DNA from: Leisingera coralii | Lineage (GTDB): Bacteria > Pseudomonadota > Alphaproteobacteria > Rhodobacterales > Rhodobacteraceae | DNA: 64,000 nt | Assembly (NCBI RefSeq): GCF_049056525.1 | Contig: NZ_JBHUPT010000063.1 | Coordinates: 25,894-89,893 of the forward strand | Reading direction: 5' to 3' | In this document: piece after piece, positions 1 through 9,107 of the stretch | How positions within the stretch are numbered: position 1 is the stretch's first letter | Layout: every line of letters begins with the position of its first letter | Notes under the pieces: generated by a model | Database searches by the model: none | Told to the model about the DNA's origin: nothing | What the model saw: only the letters and a program-made list of their open reading frames with translations | Position numbers and translations under genes: made by a program

Positions 1-5
1 GTCAT
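1..5 (-). CDS. Possible start codon of the gene downstream of era (partial)
   Basis: Reading the minus strand, an ATG sits at the left edge, preceded by a GAAGG element six bases upstream. It lies about 90 bases past the era stop in the same direction. In Roseobacter genomes a DUF1491 protein and recO often follow era, so this may be that gene. Only about five bases are visible and the product cannot be judged. Confidence 0.25.
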
Positions 6-42
6 GCCGCGCCTTCGCCGGCGGCAGCGCCAGCCGGCAGTG

Positions 43-81
43 CGGGAGCCTCCGGCGGGAGTATTTTCACAAAGGTGAAAA
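43..81 (+). repeat. Dispersed intergenic repeat, copy 1
   Basis: The stretch opens with CGGGAGCCTCCGGCGGG, then (A/G)GTATTT and an A-rich end. The opening 17 bases occur identically at 59549-59590 in the opposite orientation, and a related GGAGTATTTTT version lies at 58184-58254. The end of this copy folds as TTTTCAC-AAAG-GTGAAAA. It sits just downstream of era and may help terminate it. The other copies also lie between genes. Confidence 0.7.
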
Positions 82-93
82 GCATGGGGCGCT

Positions 94-999
94 TCAATTG
101 CCGTCTTTGAAGTCGAGGCCCATTTCGGAATAGCGCTCGGCCTCTTCCAGCCAGTTCGGGCGCACCTTCACCTGCAGGAACAGATGCACCTTGCGGCCCA
201 GGAATTCCTCCAGCTCGGCACGGGCGGCTTGGGAGACGGCTTTGATGGTTTCGCCGCGCTTGCCCAGCACGATGCCCTTGTGGCCGTCGCGGACCACATA
301 GATGATCTGGTCGACCCGGGCGGAGCCGTCCTTGCGCTCTTCCCAATTCTCGGTCTCGACGGTCAGCTGGTAAGGCAGTTCCTGGTGCAGGCGCAGGGTC
401 AGCTTCTCGCGTGTCATTTCCGCTGCGATCATCCGCATCGGCAGGTCGGCGATCTGGTCCTCGGGGTAGAGCCAGGGGCTTTCCGGCAGCTGGCCTGCCA
501 GCCATTGACGCAAATCGTCGACGCCGTGGCCGCGTTCGGCCGAGATCATGAAGGTTTCGGCGAATTCATAGCGGCTGTTCAGGTCCTGGGCGAGGCCCAG
601 CAGTTTCTCGGCGGGCACCTTGTCGATCTTGTTGATCGCCAGCGCCACGGTGCGGCCGGTGCCAATCTCGGCAAGGCCTTCCAGGATGGTTTCAACGCCT
701 TCGGTGATGCCGCGGTGGGCCTCGACCATCAGCACGACGACATCGGCGTCGGCAGCGCCGCCCCAGGCGGCGGCTACCATCGCACGGTCCAGGCGGCGGC
801 GCGGGCGGAACAGGCCGGGCGTGTCGACGAATACGATTTGCGCGTCGCCCTCCATTGCCACGCCGCGGATACGGGCGCGTGTGGTCTGCACCTTATGGGT
901 CACGATCGAGACCTTGGCCCCGACCATACGGTTCAGAAGAGTCGACTTGCCCGCATTGGGCTCTCCGATCAGGGCAACGAATCCGGCGCGTGTGGTCAT
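94..999 (-). CDS. era: GTPase Era
   Basis: Era is a membrane-associated GTPase that binds the 3' end of 16S rRNA during 30S subunit maturation. The 301-residue frame has the P-loop GEPNAGKST at residues 12-20, DTPG (G3), NKID (G4) and a C-terminal KH domain with its GKRG loop. The chosen ATG has AGGA nine bases upstream; a TTG directly before it would add one residue. Normally era follows rnc closely in alphaproteobacteria. Here it is separated from rnc by an opposing multicopper oxidase gene, so it probably uses its own promoter in 1000-1200. Confidence 0.97.
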   Translation of the reverse strand: MTTRAGFVALIGEPNAGKSTLLNRMVGAKVSIVTHKVQTTRARIRGVAMEGDAQIVFVDTPGLFRPRRRLDRAMVAAAWGGAADADVVVLMVEAHRGITEGVETILEGLAEIGTGRTVALAINKIDKVPAEKLLGLAQDLNSRYEFAETFMISAERGHGVDDLRQWLAGQLPESPWLYPEDQIADLPMRMIAAEMTREKLTLRLHQELPYQLTVETENWEERKDGSARVDQIIYVVRDGHKGIVLGKRGETIKAVSQAARAELEEFLGRKVHLFLQVKVRPNWLEEAERYSEMGLDFKDGN

Positions 1000-1202
1000 C
1001 AATACACATCCTGTTTGCAGAGCAGACCCCCTACAGGATTTTACCCACAGGGGCCAGAGGCGTTTTCAAACGGGGTCTGAGACACAGTCACACAACCTTG
1101 CCCTAGGTCAAAGACCTGTGGCAGAGGCCATGTGAGAACCGGAGCGCCAAGCCAAACCCGCAGCCAGGCCTTACTCAGACTTCATAACAGGAGGCCTGCC
1201 TG

Positions 1203-2583
1203 ATGAACCGCCGTGAATTTCTGCTTGGGACTGCTGCGTCGGCAGGCGCTTGGCACAGCCAGGTGGGGCTTGGCCAGCGCATCAGCCGCACAACAGCTGA
1301 CCATCCAGCCTGCCCGGTTTGCCTTTCGGGAAAAACCGACCGAAGGGCTGGTAAGCCTGTCGCCTGACGCACCCCCGCCAGTTATTTATGGGACCCAGGG
1401 CGAGCCGATGCGGCTGCGGGTGGCCAATGGCACCGAGGATTACACCGCGATGCATTGGCACGGACTGCGGATTTCCAATGCGATGGACGGGGTGCCCTAT
1501 CTGACCCAGATGCCAATCGTTAGCGGTGAGGCATTCGACTACGAATTCACACCGCCGGATGCCGGCACCTACTGGTATCACCCGCATTGCATGACCATGG
1601 CGCAGATGGCGCATGGGCTGACCGGGGTGATGGTGATCCGGGAAGCGGAGGATCCCGGCTTTGACGGCGACCAGGCCGTCAATTTGCGGGATTTCCGGCT
1701 TGATGATGATGGCGCGTTCCTGCCCCATTACACCGCGCGCGGTGCCGCCCGCGGCGGGACCCACGGCAATGTGCTGACCGCGAACTGGCAGCAGGCGCCG
1801 GCCTATGATCATCCGGCGGGCGGGCTGGTAAGGCTGCGGGTCGTCAACACGGACACCACGCGGATTTACAAGCTGCACCTCAGCACGGATCAGGCCCGGA
1901 TCATAGCCTGGGACGGGCACCCGGTGGAGATGGAGCTGCCCCTGCCCTCCGCGAAGGGGCCGCTGCTGGTAGGCCCCGGACAGCGGGTGGATTTCGCGGT
2001 GCGGATGCCTGCTCAGGAGGGGAAGACGGCGGATCTGCTGGCGGAGCTGCCAGGCCAGCCCGCCCGCGTCATGGCGCAGCTGCGCTCGGTTGGCGCAAAC
2101 CTTGGGCGGGACCTGCGTGAACTGAAGCCGTTGCCCGCCAACCCGGTTTCCCGGCCGGATCTGGCAAATGCTGAGGTGCATGACTTCGTCTTTGGCTGGA
2201 CGCCGGAGGGCGGGCCACCCAATGACGGTTATTACGGCTCGATGGGTTACAGTTTCTGGTCGATCAACCGCACCCCTTGGGCAGGCGACGCCGCCAAGGG
2301 CACCGGGCCGCTGGCCACGCTGGAACGCGGCAAGAGTTATGTGCTGAGGCTCAGGAATGAATCGCCGAACCTGCATCCCATCCATTTGCACGGACTGGCG
2401 TTTGTTCCGATCCGCTCAAACCTGCGCAAGCTGCCGCCATTGGTGACGGACACCATGCTGCTGCTGAAGGACGAGGTGGCCGAGATTGCGCTGGTGGCCG
2501 ACAACCCGGGCGACTGGGCCTTCCACTGCCATGTGATCGAGCACCAGAAAACCGGCCTTGCGGGATATATCCGCGTGACCTGA
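1203..2583 (+). CDS. Multicopper oxidase with out-of-frame Tat signal (apparent frameshift)
   Basis: The body, read in the frame running 1213-2583, has all four copper-ligand blocks of laccase/CueO-type oxidases: HWHG, YWYHPH, HPIHLHG and HCHVIEH, ending with Leu as the likely axial residue at the type 1 copper. The natural start is the ATG at 1203, eight bases after AGGAGG. It encodes MNRREFLLGTAASAGA, a typical twin-arginine signal, but in the wrong frame; it reaches a stop at 1365. One extra base (or two missing) near 1245-1260 would join the two. As read, export is broken unless this is a sequencing error. TTGCCCTAGGTCAA at 1098-1111 may be an operator. The stop lies 4 bases from the rnc stop. 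Confidence 0.85.
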
Positions 2584-2587
2584 AGCT

Positions 2588-3265
2588 TTAGCCGAGCTGC
2601 TCCAGCAGCGCCTTGGCGGCAGCCTGTTCGGCCTGCCGCTTGGAACCGGCAGTTGCTTGAGCCTCGGTACCGTCCTGCAGGCGTGCTGCGATGGTGAAGA
2701 CAGGCGCGTGGTCCGGGCCGCTGCGGGACACCTCGACATAAACCGGCACCTTTTGCCCGCGGGCCTGCGCCCATTCCTGCAGCGAGGTCTTGGCGTCCCG
2801 CGCATCGGTTTCGACCTGGTGAATACGGCTGCCCCACAGGCGCAGGATCATCTCGGCTGCGGCATCAAAGCCTGCGTCCTTGTAGACCGCAGCGATTACC
2901 GCCTCCATCGCATCGCCCAGCAAGGCCTGCTTGCGGCGGCCGCCGGACATCATTTCGGAACGGCCAAGCTTCAGCACCGCGCCGATATCGATCTCCTTGG
3001 CGACATCGGCGCAGGCTTCCTTGCGCACCAGCGCATTGAAACGCGGCGCCAGCTGGCCCTCGGTGGCGGTCTTGTCATGCTCCAGCAGCGCAGTTGCCAT
3101 CACCAGCCCCAGCACCCGGTCGCCCAGGAACTCCAGCCGCTGGTTGTCCTTGCGGGTGGAGGAGGACACGGAGGCATGAGTCACGGCGCGCTGCAGCAGC
3201 TCGGGGCGGGCAAACTTATGCCCGATCCGCTCCTCGAACGCGCGCAATTCCTTGGACAGTTTCAC
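2588..3265 (-). CDS. rnc: Ribonuclease III
   Basis: This is the double-strand-specific endoribonuclease for rRNA processing and mRNA turnover. The 225-residue protein has the signature RLEFLGDRVLG near residue 43 and GDAMEAVIAAVY, carrying the catalytic acidic residues, near 117. A C-terminal double-stranded RNA-binding domain ends in KRQAEQAAAKALLEQL. The start is GTG and overlaps the lepB stop by GTGA, so the two are translationally coupled. Length is normal for the family. Confidence 0.97.
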   Translation of the reverse strand: MKLSKELRAFEERIGHKFARPELLQRAVTHASVSSSTRKDNQRLEFLGDRVLGLVMATALLEHDKTATEGQLAPRFNALVRKEACADVAKEIDIGAVLKLGRSEMMSGGRRKQALLGDAMEAVIAAVYKDAGFDAAAEMILRLWGSRIHQVETDARDAKTSLQEWAQARGQKVPVYVEVSRSGPDHAPVFTIAARLQDGTEAQATAGSKRQAEQAAAKALLEQLG

Positions 3266-4098
3266 TCGATCCCCTTGAAGAAACGATCGCCGCGCCAGGT
3301 CCAGAAATAGAGCATGGACCGCCCGGCGGAGGAGAACATGATCCGGTCGGCGCGGCCGATCAGGTTTTCATAAGGCACAAAGCCAACCCCGCCCGCGGAT
3401 TGCGGCAGGCGGCTGTCCGAGGAGTTGTCCCGGTTGTCGCCCATGAAGAAATAGTGGCCTTCGGGCACCTGGTAGACGCCGGTGTGGTCCATGCCCTGGT
3501 TGGTGATGTTGAGCACGATATGCTCATTGCCGCCCGGCAGGGTCTCCAGCTTGCGCGACTTCTTGCAGATGGCGCCCTGACCCACCGGCGCGTTTTCACA
3601 GCGCGGGAAGGAGCCCTGCGGCCCCTGGCGTTCCATCACTTCCTCGAACTGGCCGGCGTCCTGCAGCTTGACCGCTTCGCCATTGATGAACAGCACGCCG
3701 TTCTTCATCTGGATCTTGTCGCCCGGCAGGCCGACCAGCCGCTTGATGAAGTCGTTGCCGTTGACCGGATGGCGGAACACCACCACATCACCGCGCTCCG
3801 GCTCGCCGCCCATCAGGCGTGTGTTGTCACCGTCCAGAAAGCCGCAAATGTCCTTGGCGTCGATGTTCAGCCCGACCGCCCCAATACGCACGCTAGGGCA
3901 GGAGGCATAGGAATAGCCATAGGCCATCTTGTTCACGAACAGGAAATCCCCGATCAGCAGGGTTTCCTTCATTGATCCGGACGGAATCCAGAAGGGCTGG
4001 AAAAACAGGGTGCGGAAGACACCGGCGATCAGCAGCGCGTAGACGATGGTCTTGATCGTCTCAAGGATCGAACTGCCGGTCTTTGCTTTGGCCGTCAT
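3262..4098 (-). CDS. lepB: Signal peptidase I
   Basis: LepB removes signal peptides from exported proteins at the periplasmic face of the inner membrane. One N-terminal membrane segment (ILETIKTIVYALLIAGVF) precedes the nucleophile motif PSGSMKETL. The lysine general base lies in NDFIKRLVGLPGD, and the C-terminal box reads FFMGDNRDNSSDSR. The ATG at 4098 has GGAGA five bases upstream; the open frame extends further, but without homology. At 278 residues it has family-normal size and sits in the run acpS-lepB-rnc. Confidence 0.97.
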   Translation of the reverse strand: MTAKAKTGSSILETIKTIVYALLIAGVFRTLFFQPFWIPSGSMKETLLIGDFLFVNKMAYGYSYASCPSVRIGAVGLNIDAKDICGFLDGDNTRLMGGEPERGDVVVFRHPVNGNDFIKRLVGLPGDKIQMKNGVLFINGEAVKLQDAGQFEEVMERQGPQGSFPRCENAPVGQGAICKKSRKLETLPGGNEHIVLNITNQGMDHTGVYQVPEGHYFFMGDNRDNSSDSRLPQSAGGVGFVPYENLIGRADRIMFSSAGRSMLYFWTWRGDRFFKGIE

Positions 4099-4156
4099 CA
4101 GGCTCTCCGGTTTGGAAACAGGGTCCGGGGCTACATGCGGGCCTGCGGGGGCCAAG

Positions 4157-4588
4157 TCAAGTTCCCGAAGGTGATTCCGCCGGGTCGCTGGCGGCCGGGC
4201 GCGCCTCGATCACCACAAAGGCCTGCGCCCAGGGGTGGTCGTCGGTCAATGTCACGTGAATCACCGCCTCATGGCCGGGCGGGGTCATCTCGCGCAGCCG
4301 GTCAGCGGCCCAGCCGGTGACATGCATCACCGGCTGGCCGGTGCGCAGGTTGGAGACCGCCATGTCCTTCCAGGCAATGCCCATGCGCAGGCCGGTGCCC
4401 AGCGCCTTGGAGCAGGCCTCCTTAGCGGCCCAGCGCTTGGCATAGGTGCCGGCCACATCGCGGCGGCGCTCGGCCTTGCGCTGTTCCACTTCCGTGAACA
4501 CCCGGTTGCGGAACCTGTCTCCGAAACGGTCCAGCGTGCGCTGGATACGTTCGATATTGGCAAGATCGGTTCCGACACCCAGGATCAT
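4157..4588 (-). CDS. acpS: Holo-[acyl-carrier-protein] synthase
   Basis: AcpS transfers 4'-phosphopantetheine from CoA to the acyl carrier protein. The 143-residue protein shows the family N-terminus MILGVGTDLANIERI with the metal-binding Asp, and the second motif RWAAKEACSKALGTG with the catalytic Glu and Lys. The ATG overlaps the stop of the upstream membrane protein by ATGA, which sets the start. It lies between pdxJ and lepB, the usual alphaproteobacterial order. Confidence 0.96.
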   Translation of the reverse strand: MILGVGTDLANIERIQRTLDRFGDRFRNRVFTEVEQRKAERRRDVAGTYAKRWAAKEACSKALGTGLRMGIAWKDMAVSNLRTGQPVMHVTGWAADRLREMTPPGHEAVIHVTLTDDHPWAQAFVVIEARPAASDPAESPSGT

Positions 4589-5004
4589 TCTTGCAGCCGT
4601 TTCAAACCCAGCTTGATGCCATGGCCCAGGAACAGGCGGTTGACCATCAGGATGACCGCCAGCAGCAGAACACAAACGCCTGCCAAATACAGGACCGGAA
4701 CCGTTTGCCGCGCCTCTACCATCACCGGGTTGTTCCAGTAGAGCGGCAATTGCACAATCGTCAGCACTGCCACCACCCCGGTCATCGCCGCCGCGTTGAC
4801 CCAGGCCGTCTTGCCCGCCAGCGGTTCCCGGGTTGCCTGCGCAATACGCATCCCCTCCAGCACCGAAGCAAACATCGGCGGCAGCACGGTTGCGAGCCCG
4901 GCCGGCATCCCGACTCCGAACTGCGCCAGCAGCAGACCCAGCAGCAGCATCCCGACAGAGGCCGCCATCCACAACAGCCCGTAACGGATCAAATTCACTT
5001 GCAT
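4585..5004 (-). CDS. Small four-helix inner-membrane protein of unknown function
   Basis: The 139-residue protein consists of about four hydrophobic helices: residues 3-28, a region near 35-50, 70-95 and 108-130. Its layout recalls the ABZJ_00895-type membrane proteins, but that is only an impression. The start chosen is the ATG just after the pdxJ stop; an upstream ATG overlapping pdxJ would add eight residues. Its 3' end overlaps acpS by four bases, so it is part of the pdxJ-acpS-lepB-rnc operon. No catalytic motif is visible. Confidence 0.75.
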   Translation of the reverse strand: MQVNLIRYGLLWMAASVGMLLLGLLLAQFGVGMPAGLATVLPPMFASVLEGMRIAQATREPLAGKTAWVNAAAMTGVVAVLTIVQLPLYWNNPVMVEARQTVPVLYLAGVCVLLLAVILMVNRLFLGHGIKLGLKRLQE

Positions 5005-5011
5005 GGTTTCA

Positions 5012-5758
5012 TCACCCCCGCGCTTCATCCATCAGGCGGCGCATTTCCTGCACTGCCGGGGTCAGCCCGCGAAAGATGGCTTCGCCGATCAGGAAGTGGC
5101 CGATGTTGAGCTCCTTCACCTCCGGAAAGGCTGCAACCGGCTGCACGGTTTCATAGGTGAGGCCATGCCCTGCATGCACCTCCAGCCCCAGCGAATGGGC
5201 GTAGGCAGACATTTCCCGCAGCGCCTCCAGCTCGCGGTCGCGTTCTGCAAGCTTGCCCTCGGCGTGGAAATCGCAATAGGCGCCGGTGTGCAGCTCGATT
5301 ACCTCGGCACCGATCCGGTGCGCGGCCTCGATCTGCTTCCGGTCAGCGGCGATGAAGATCGACACCCTGCAGCCCGCATCCCGCAGGGGGGCGATGAAAT
5401 GGGCTAGGCGGTTTTCCTCTCGGGCCACTTCCAGCCCGCCCTCGGTGGTGCGCTCCTCGCGCTTCTCCGGCACGATGCAGACCGCGTGCGGCTTGTGGCG
5501 CAGGGCGATCTTCTGCATTTCCTCCGTCGCCGCCATCTCGAAATTCAGCGGCACGGTCAGCGCCTCCATCAGCGCGTCGATATCCGCATCGGTGATATGG
5601 CGGCGGTCTTCGCGCAGGTGGGCGGTAATGCCGTCGGCACCTGCTTCCTCCGCCAGTTTTGCGGCGCGGACCGGGTCCGGATAGGCGCCGCCGCGGGCGT
5701 TGCGCACCGTGGCCACATGGTCGATGTTCACGCCCAGGCGCAGTTGGTTCTGTGTCAT
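5012..5758 (-). CDS. pdxJ: Pyridoxine 5'-phosphate synthase
   Basis: PdxJ condenses 1-deoxyxylulose 5-phosphate with 3-amino-1-hydroxyacetone phosphate to form pyridoxine 5'-phosphate, the last ring-forming step of vitamin B6 synthesis. Family motifs are RLGVNIDHVATVRNARGG at the N-terminus, GADGITAHLREDRRHI, VCIVPEKREERTTEGG, ELHTGAYCD and VHAGHGLTYETV. At 248 residues it is full length. It heads the operon running to rnc. Confidence 0.97.
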   Translation of the reverse strand: MTQNQLRLGVNIDHVATVRNARGGAYPDPVRAAKLAEEAGADGITAHLREDRRHITDADIDALMEALTVPLNFEMAATEEMQKIALRHKPHAVCIVPEKREERTTEGGLEVAREENRLAHFIAPLRDAGCRVSIFIAADRKQIEAAHRIGAEVIELHTGAYCDFHAEGKLAERDRELEALREMSAYAHSLGLEVHAGHGLTYETVQPVAAFPEVKELNIGHFLIGEAIFRGLTPAVQEMRRLMDEARG

Positions 5759-5863
5759 GACAGCTGTCTCATCCGTCTGAAGTCAAAGCGTTAACCCAAA
5801 GACTAGACAGACAGCGAGCAAGAGCAAGCCTGCAGGCAATAATGGTACAATCCGGCGCGCGGC

Positions 5864-6505
5864 TCAGGAGCCGGTGCTGACCTCGGCGCGCTGCTTGATC
5901 GCCTCGAACTTGGCCTTGATCTTGGCCCGGCGGCGCTGCTGGTAGACCCGGATCACCGGCAGACTGAGCATATAGCAGACCGTGGCGGAGATGATGCCCG
6001 GGATGATGCCGCCGATCAGGTAGGGGTAAAACACCTCGTTGTAGAACAGATGCAGCCCCTGCCAGTCGGCGGGCTTGTCCATGAACAACGCAAACAGGTT
6101 GTCCTTGAGGTCGCCGCCGGCAGCCAGGAACTTGCCCACCAGGGATTTGTCGACCTCCTCGTCGAACTCGGTGCCCAGCAGCCAATGGCCGGTCTGCAGG
6201 CTGGCCACCCCGATCGGGACATAAGTCAGCGGGTTTCCAAAAAAGGTGGCGCTGAGCGAGGCCAGGATATTGCCATTCATCATTCGGGCGATGATTGCCG
6301 CCACCAGGAAATGCAGCCCATAGAACGGCGTGAAGGTGGTGAACACCCCGGCCCAGATACCGCGAGCAATACGTTCGGGCGAATCGGGCAACCGCCGCAC
6401 CCGGTGTTTCACGTACAGGAAGGCCCGGCCCCAGCCGCCGCGCGGCCAGACGAAATCCGCAAGCGCCCGGATGGGCGAACGTCTGTCCCGGCGCCTGAAT
6501 ACCAA
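5864..6505 (-). CDS. DUF2062 domain membrane protein
   Basis: The 213-residue protein has a basic N-terminus, then helices around GVFTTFTPFYGLHFLVAAII and, near the C-terminus, LIGGIIPGIISATVCYMLSL. The glycine- and proline-rich core ATFFGNPLTYVPIG is typical of DUF2062. The function of the family is not established. It sits between rsh and pdxJ in the same direction. The C-terminus is lysine/arginine-rich and probably cytoplasmic. Confidence 0.85.
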   Translation of the reverse strand: MVFRRRDRRSPIRALADFVWPRGGWGRAFLYVKHRVRRLPDSPERIARGIWAGVFTTFTPFYGLHFLVAAIIARMMNGNILASLSATFFGNPLTYVPIGVASLQTGHWLLGTEFDEEVDKSLVGKFLAAGGDLKDNLFALFMDKPADWQGLHLFYNEVFYPYLIGGIIPGIISATVCYMLSLPVIRVYQQRRRAKIKAKFEAIKQRAEVSTGS

Positions 6506-6547
6506 AGCTGTCCGTCCTTCCCAGTTCCGGCTCAGAGTTTCAGCGGC

Positions 6548-8680
6548 TTATCCCGGAAAATGGCGCTCTTCCGGCTTGTTCCGGAACCGCGCCACCGCGG
6601 CAACATCGCTTTCTGCCTCAAGCGTCAGCATCAGCGAGTGCAGCTGCTCCACATCCCGCAGCTCCACGTTGATCATAAGCCGGTAAAAGTCTGGTTTCCT
6701 GTCAACAAATTCAAGGTCCGAGATATTGGCCTTTTTCTCGCCGATCAATGTGCAAATGCGTCCCAGCACCCCGGCATCGTTGCCGATGGTCAGCTCCAGC
6801 GTGGTGCCATAGACCGCCGGGTGGGTGCCGCTGTGCCACTGCACGTCCATCCATCGTTCCGGCTGGTCCTCGAACTCACCCAGCTTGTCGCAATCTGCGG
6901 CATGAACCACCACGCCGCGGCCTCGGTAGGTGATGCCGATGATGCGCTCGCCCGGCAGCGGCTGGCAGCAGGGCGCGCGCTCAAAGCTCTGCCCCGGCTC
7001 CAGGCCGATCACCGCCCGGCGCGGCGAGATTTCGTCGCCATCGCCAGTGGTCAGCTCCGGGTACACCGATTGCACGACGTCATGGGCGGTGATCTCTGCC
7101 GCGCCCAGCCGCGCCAGCAGCTCATCCACCCCACTGGCGCGCAGCGCCCGGGCGGCGGTTTCCAGCGCCTTGTCGGTCGCCTTCTTGCCGACATGCTCAA
7201 ACGCCGAGCGGGCCAGCTCATGCCCCAGCTTCACAAACCGCGCGCGGTCCGCCTCGCGCAGGGCGCGGCGGATGGCGGTGCGGGCCTTGCCGGTGGTGGC
7301 GATCTCCAGCCAGCTGACCTGGGGTGTCTGGCCCTCGGCGGTGATCACATCCACCGACTGGCCGTTGCGCAGCCGGGTCCACAGCGGCACCCGGATCCCG
7401 TCCACCTTGGCGCCGACGCAGGCGTGGCCAATACGGGTGTGGATGGCATAGGCGAAATCGATCGGCGTGGCGCCCTTGGGCAGCTTGATCACGTCGCCCT
7501 TGGGGGTGAAGCAGAACACCTGGTCCGAATACATCTCGAGCTTCACCGCCTCGAGAAATTCGTCGTGGTCGTCCTCAGCGTCGAACTGCTCGGTCAGCGA
7601 GGCGATCCACTTGGCCGGATCGACGGCAAAGGGGTTTTCCGAGCGCACGCCGTCGCGATAGGACCAATGCGCCGCCACCCCGGTTTCGGCCACATCATGC
7701 ATCTGGCGGGTGCGGATCTGCACCTCCACCCGCTTGCCGTCGCGGCCCGACACGGTGGTGTGGATCGAGCGGTAGCCGTTCGACTTCGGCTGGCTGATGT
7801 AATCCTTGAAACGTCCCGGCACCGCCCGCCAGCGCTGGTGAATGGCGCCCAGCGCGCGGTAGGCGTCTTCTTCGGAACCGGTGATTACCCGGAAGCCGTA
7901 GATGTCCGACAACCGCGAGAAGCCCTGGTCCTTGGCCTGCATCTTGCGCCAGATCGAATAGGGTTTCTTGGCGCGGCCAAAGACCTCGGCCTCGATCCCG
8001 GCCTTTTCCAGCTCCAGCCGCATGTCGCCGGTGATCCGGTGGATCACATCGCCGGTTTCCCGCTGCAGAGTCACAAAGCGGCGGATGATCGACTGGCGGC
8101 CTTCGGCATTCAGCACCCGGAACGCCAGATCCTCCAGCTCCTCGCGCATCCACTGCATCCCCATGCGGCCTGCCAGCGGCGCATAGATATCCATGGTCTC
8201 GCGCGCCTTCTGGGCCTGCTTCTCGGGGCGCATCGCCTTGATCGTGCGCATGTTGTGCAGACGGTCGGCAAGCTTCACCAGGATCACCCGCAGGTCCTTG
8301 GACATCGCCATGAACAGCTTGCGGAAGTTCTCCGCCTGCTTGGTCTCGCGGCTGCTGAGCTGCAGGTTGGTCAGCTTGGTGACGCCATCGACCAGCATCG
8401 CCACTTCGCCGCCAAAACGGCGGGCGACTTCCTCGTAAGAAGCCTTGGTGTCTTCGATGGTGTCATGCAGCAGCGCGGTGATGATGGTGGCATCATCCAG
8501 CCGCTGTTCGGTCAGGATCGCGGCGACCGCCACCGGATGCGTGAAATAGGGCTCGCCCGAGTGGCGGAACTGGCCTTCATGCATCCGTTCGCCAAAGGCA
8601 TAGGCCTCGGCGATCCGTTCCGCATTGGTCTTGGGATTGTAGTTGCGGACCAGAGCAATCAGGTCGTCAGGGGAAATCAT
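6548..8680 (-). CDS. rsh: Bifunctional (p)ppGpp synthetase/hydrolase
   Basis: This is the single long RelA/SpoT homologue of alphaproteobacteria, which makes and degrades the alarmone (p)ppGpp. The N-terminal HD hydrolase domain is intact (HDTIEDT, and LVKLADRLHNMRT). The synthetase domain follows (YRSIHTTVSGRDGKRVEVQIRT region), then a TGS domain (VFCFTPKGDVIKLPKGAT) and a C-terminal ACT domain from about residue 635. The 710-residue length is normal. It lies 35 bases from rpoZ, matching the conserved rpoZ-rsh pair. Confidence 0.96.
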   Translation of the reverse strand: MISPDDLIALVRNYNPKTNAERIAEAYAFGERMHEGQFRHSGEPYFTHPVAVAAILTEQRLDDATIITALLHDTIEDTKASYEEVARRFGGEVAMLVDGVTKLTNLQLSSRETKQAENFRKLFMAMSKDLRVILVKLADRLHNMRTIKAMRPEKQAQKARETMDIYAPLAGRMGMQWMREELEDLAFRVLNAEGRQSIIRRFVTLQRETGDVIHRITGDMRLELEKAGIEAEVFGRAKKPYSIWRKMQAKDQGFSRLSDIYGFRVITGSEEDAYRALGAIHQRWRAVPGRFKDYISQPKSNGYRSIHTTVSGRDGKRVEVQIRTRQMHDVAETGVAAHWSYRDGVRSENPFAVDPAKWIASLTEQFDAEDDHDEFLEAVKLEMYSDQVFCFTPKGDVIKLPKGATPIDFAYAIHTRIGHACVGAKVDGIRVPLWTRLRNGQSVDVITAEGQTPQVSWLEIATTGKARTAIRRALREADRARFVKLGHELARSAFEHVGKKATDKALETAARALRASGVDELLARLGAAEITAHDVVQSVYPELTTGDGDEISPRRAVIGLEPGQSFERAPCCQPLPGERIIGITYRGRGVVVHAADCDKLGEFEDQPERWMDVQWHSGTHPAVYGTTLELTIGNDAGVLGRICTLIGEKKANISDLEFVDRKPDFYRLMINVELRDVEQLHSLMLTLEAESDVAAVARFRNKPEERHFPG

Positions 8681-8715
8681 GTCCGGTCCGCAGCCTCAAA
8701 TTCCAGACGCGCGCC

Positions 8716-9069
8716 TCAGCCCTGGCCCTGGGCCTCCATCAGCGCGCGCAGCAGTTTCTCTTCCGACATGTCGTCTTCGGCGGGCTTGTCGCCATCCGCG
8801 CCCATCAGCAGAGCCATGGAATCCTCTTCCGGCTCATCAACCTCGATCTGGGTCTGGTTGCTCTCGATCAGACGCTCGCGCAGCTCGTCGGCGCTCTGGG
8901 TCTCTTCGGCAATCTCGCGCAGGGACACGACCGGGTTCTTGTCGTTGTCACGCTCAACGGTGATCGGGGCACCAGCCGAGATCTCGCGGGCACGGTGCGC
9001 TGCAAGCATCACCAGCTCAAAGCGGTTGGGCACCTTGTCTACGCAATCTTCAACCGTCACGCGGGCCAT
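8716..9069 (-). CDS. rpoZ: RNA polymerase omega subunit
   Basis: The omega subunit supports RNA polymerase assembly and, in proteobacteria, forms part of a ppGpp site. The N-terminus MARVTVEDCVDKVPNRFELV and the following RAREISAGAP are the family signature. The 117-residue chain ends with an acidic tail. GGAGAG precedes the ATG. It lies immediately upstream of rsh. A sigma-70-like promoter is proposed at 9108-9136. Confidence 0.96.
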   Translation of the reverse strand: MARVTVEDCVDKVPNRFELVMLAAHRAREISAGAPITVERDNDKNPVVSLREIAEETQSADELRERLIESNQTQIEVDEPEEDSMALLMGADGDKPAEDDMSEEKLLRALMEAQGQG

Positions 9070-9107
9070 CAGCGACTCTCCAATTCATTCCTGGTCCAGA
9101 AGGCAGA

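Noticed and set aside
1098..1111. FNR or CueR operator before the copper oxidase
   Set aside because: TTGCCCTAGGTCAA is palindromic at its edges but fits neither consensus well; kept only as a note in the gene entry.
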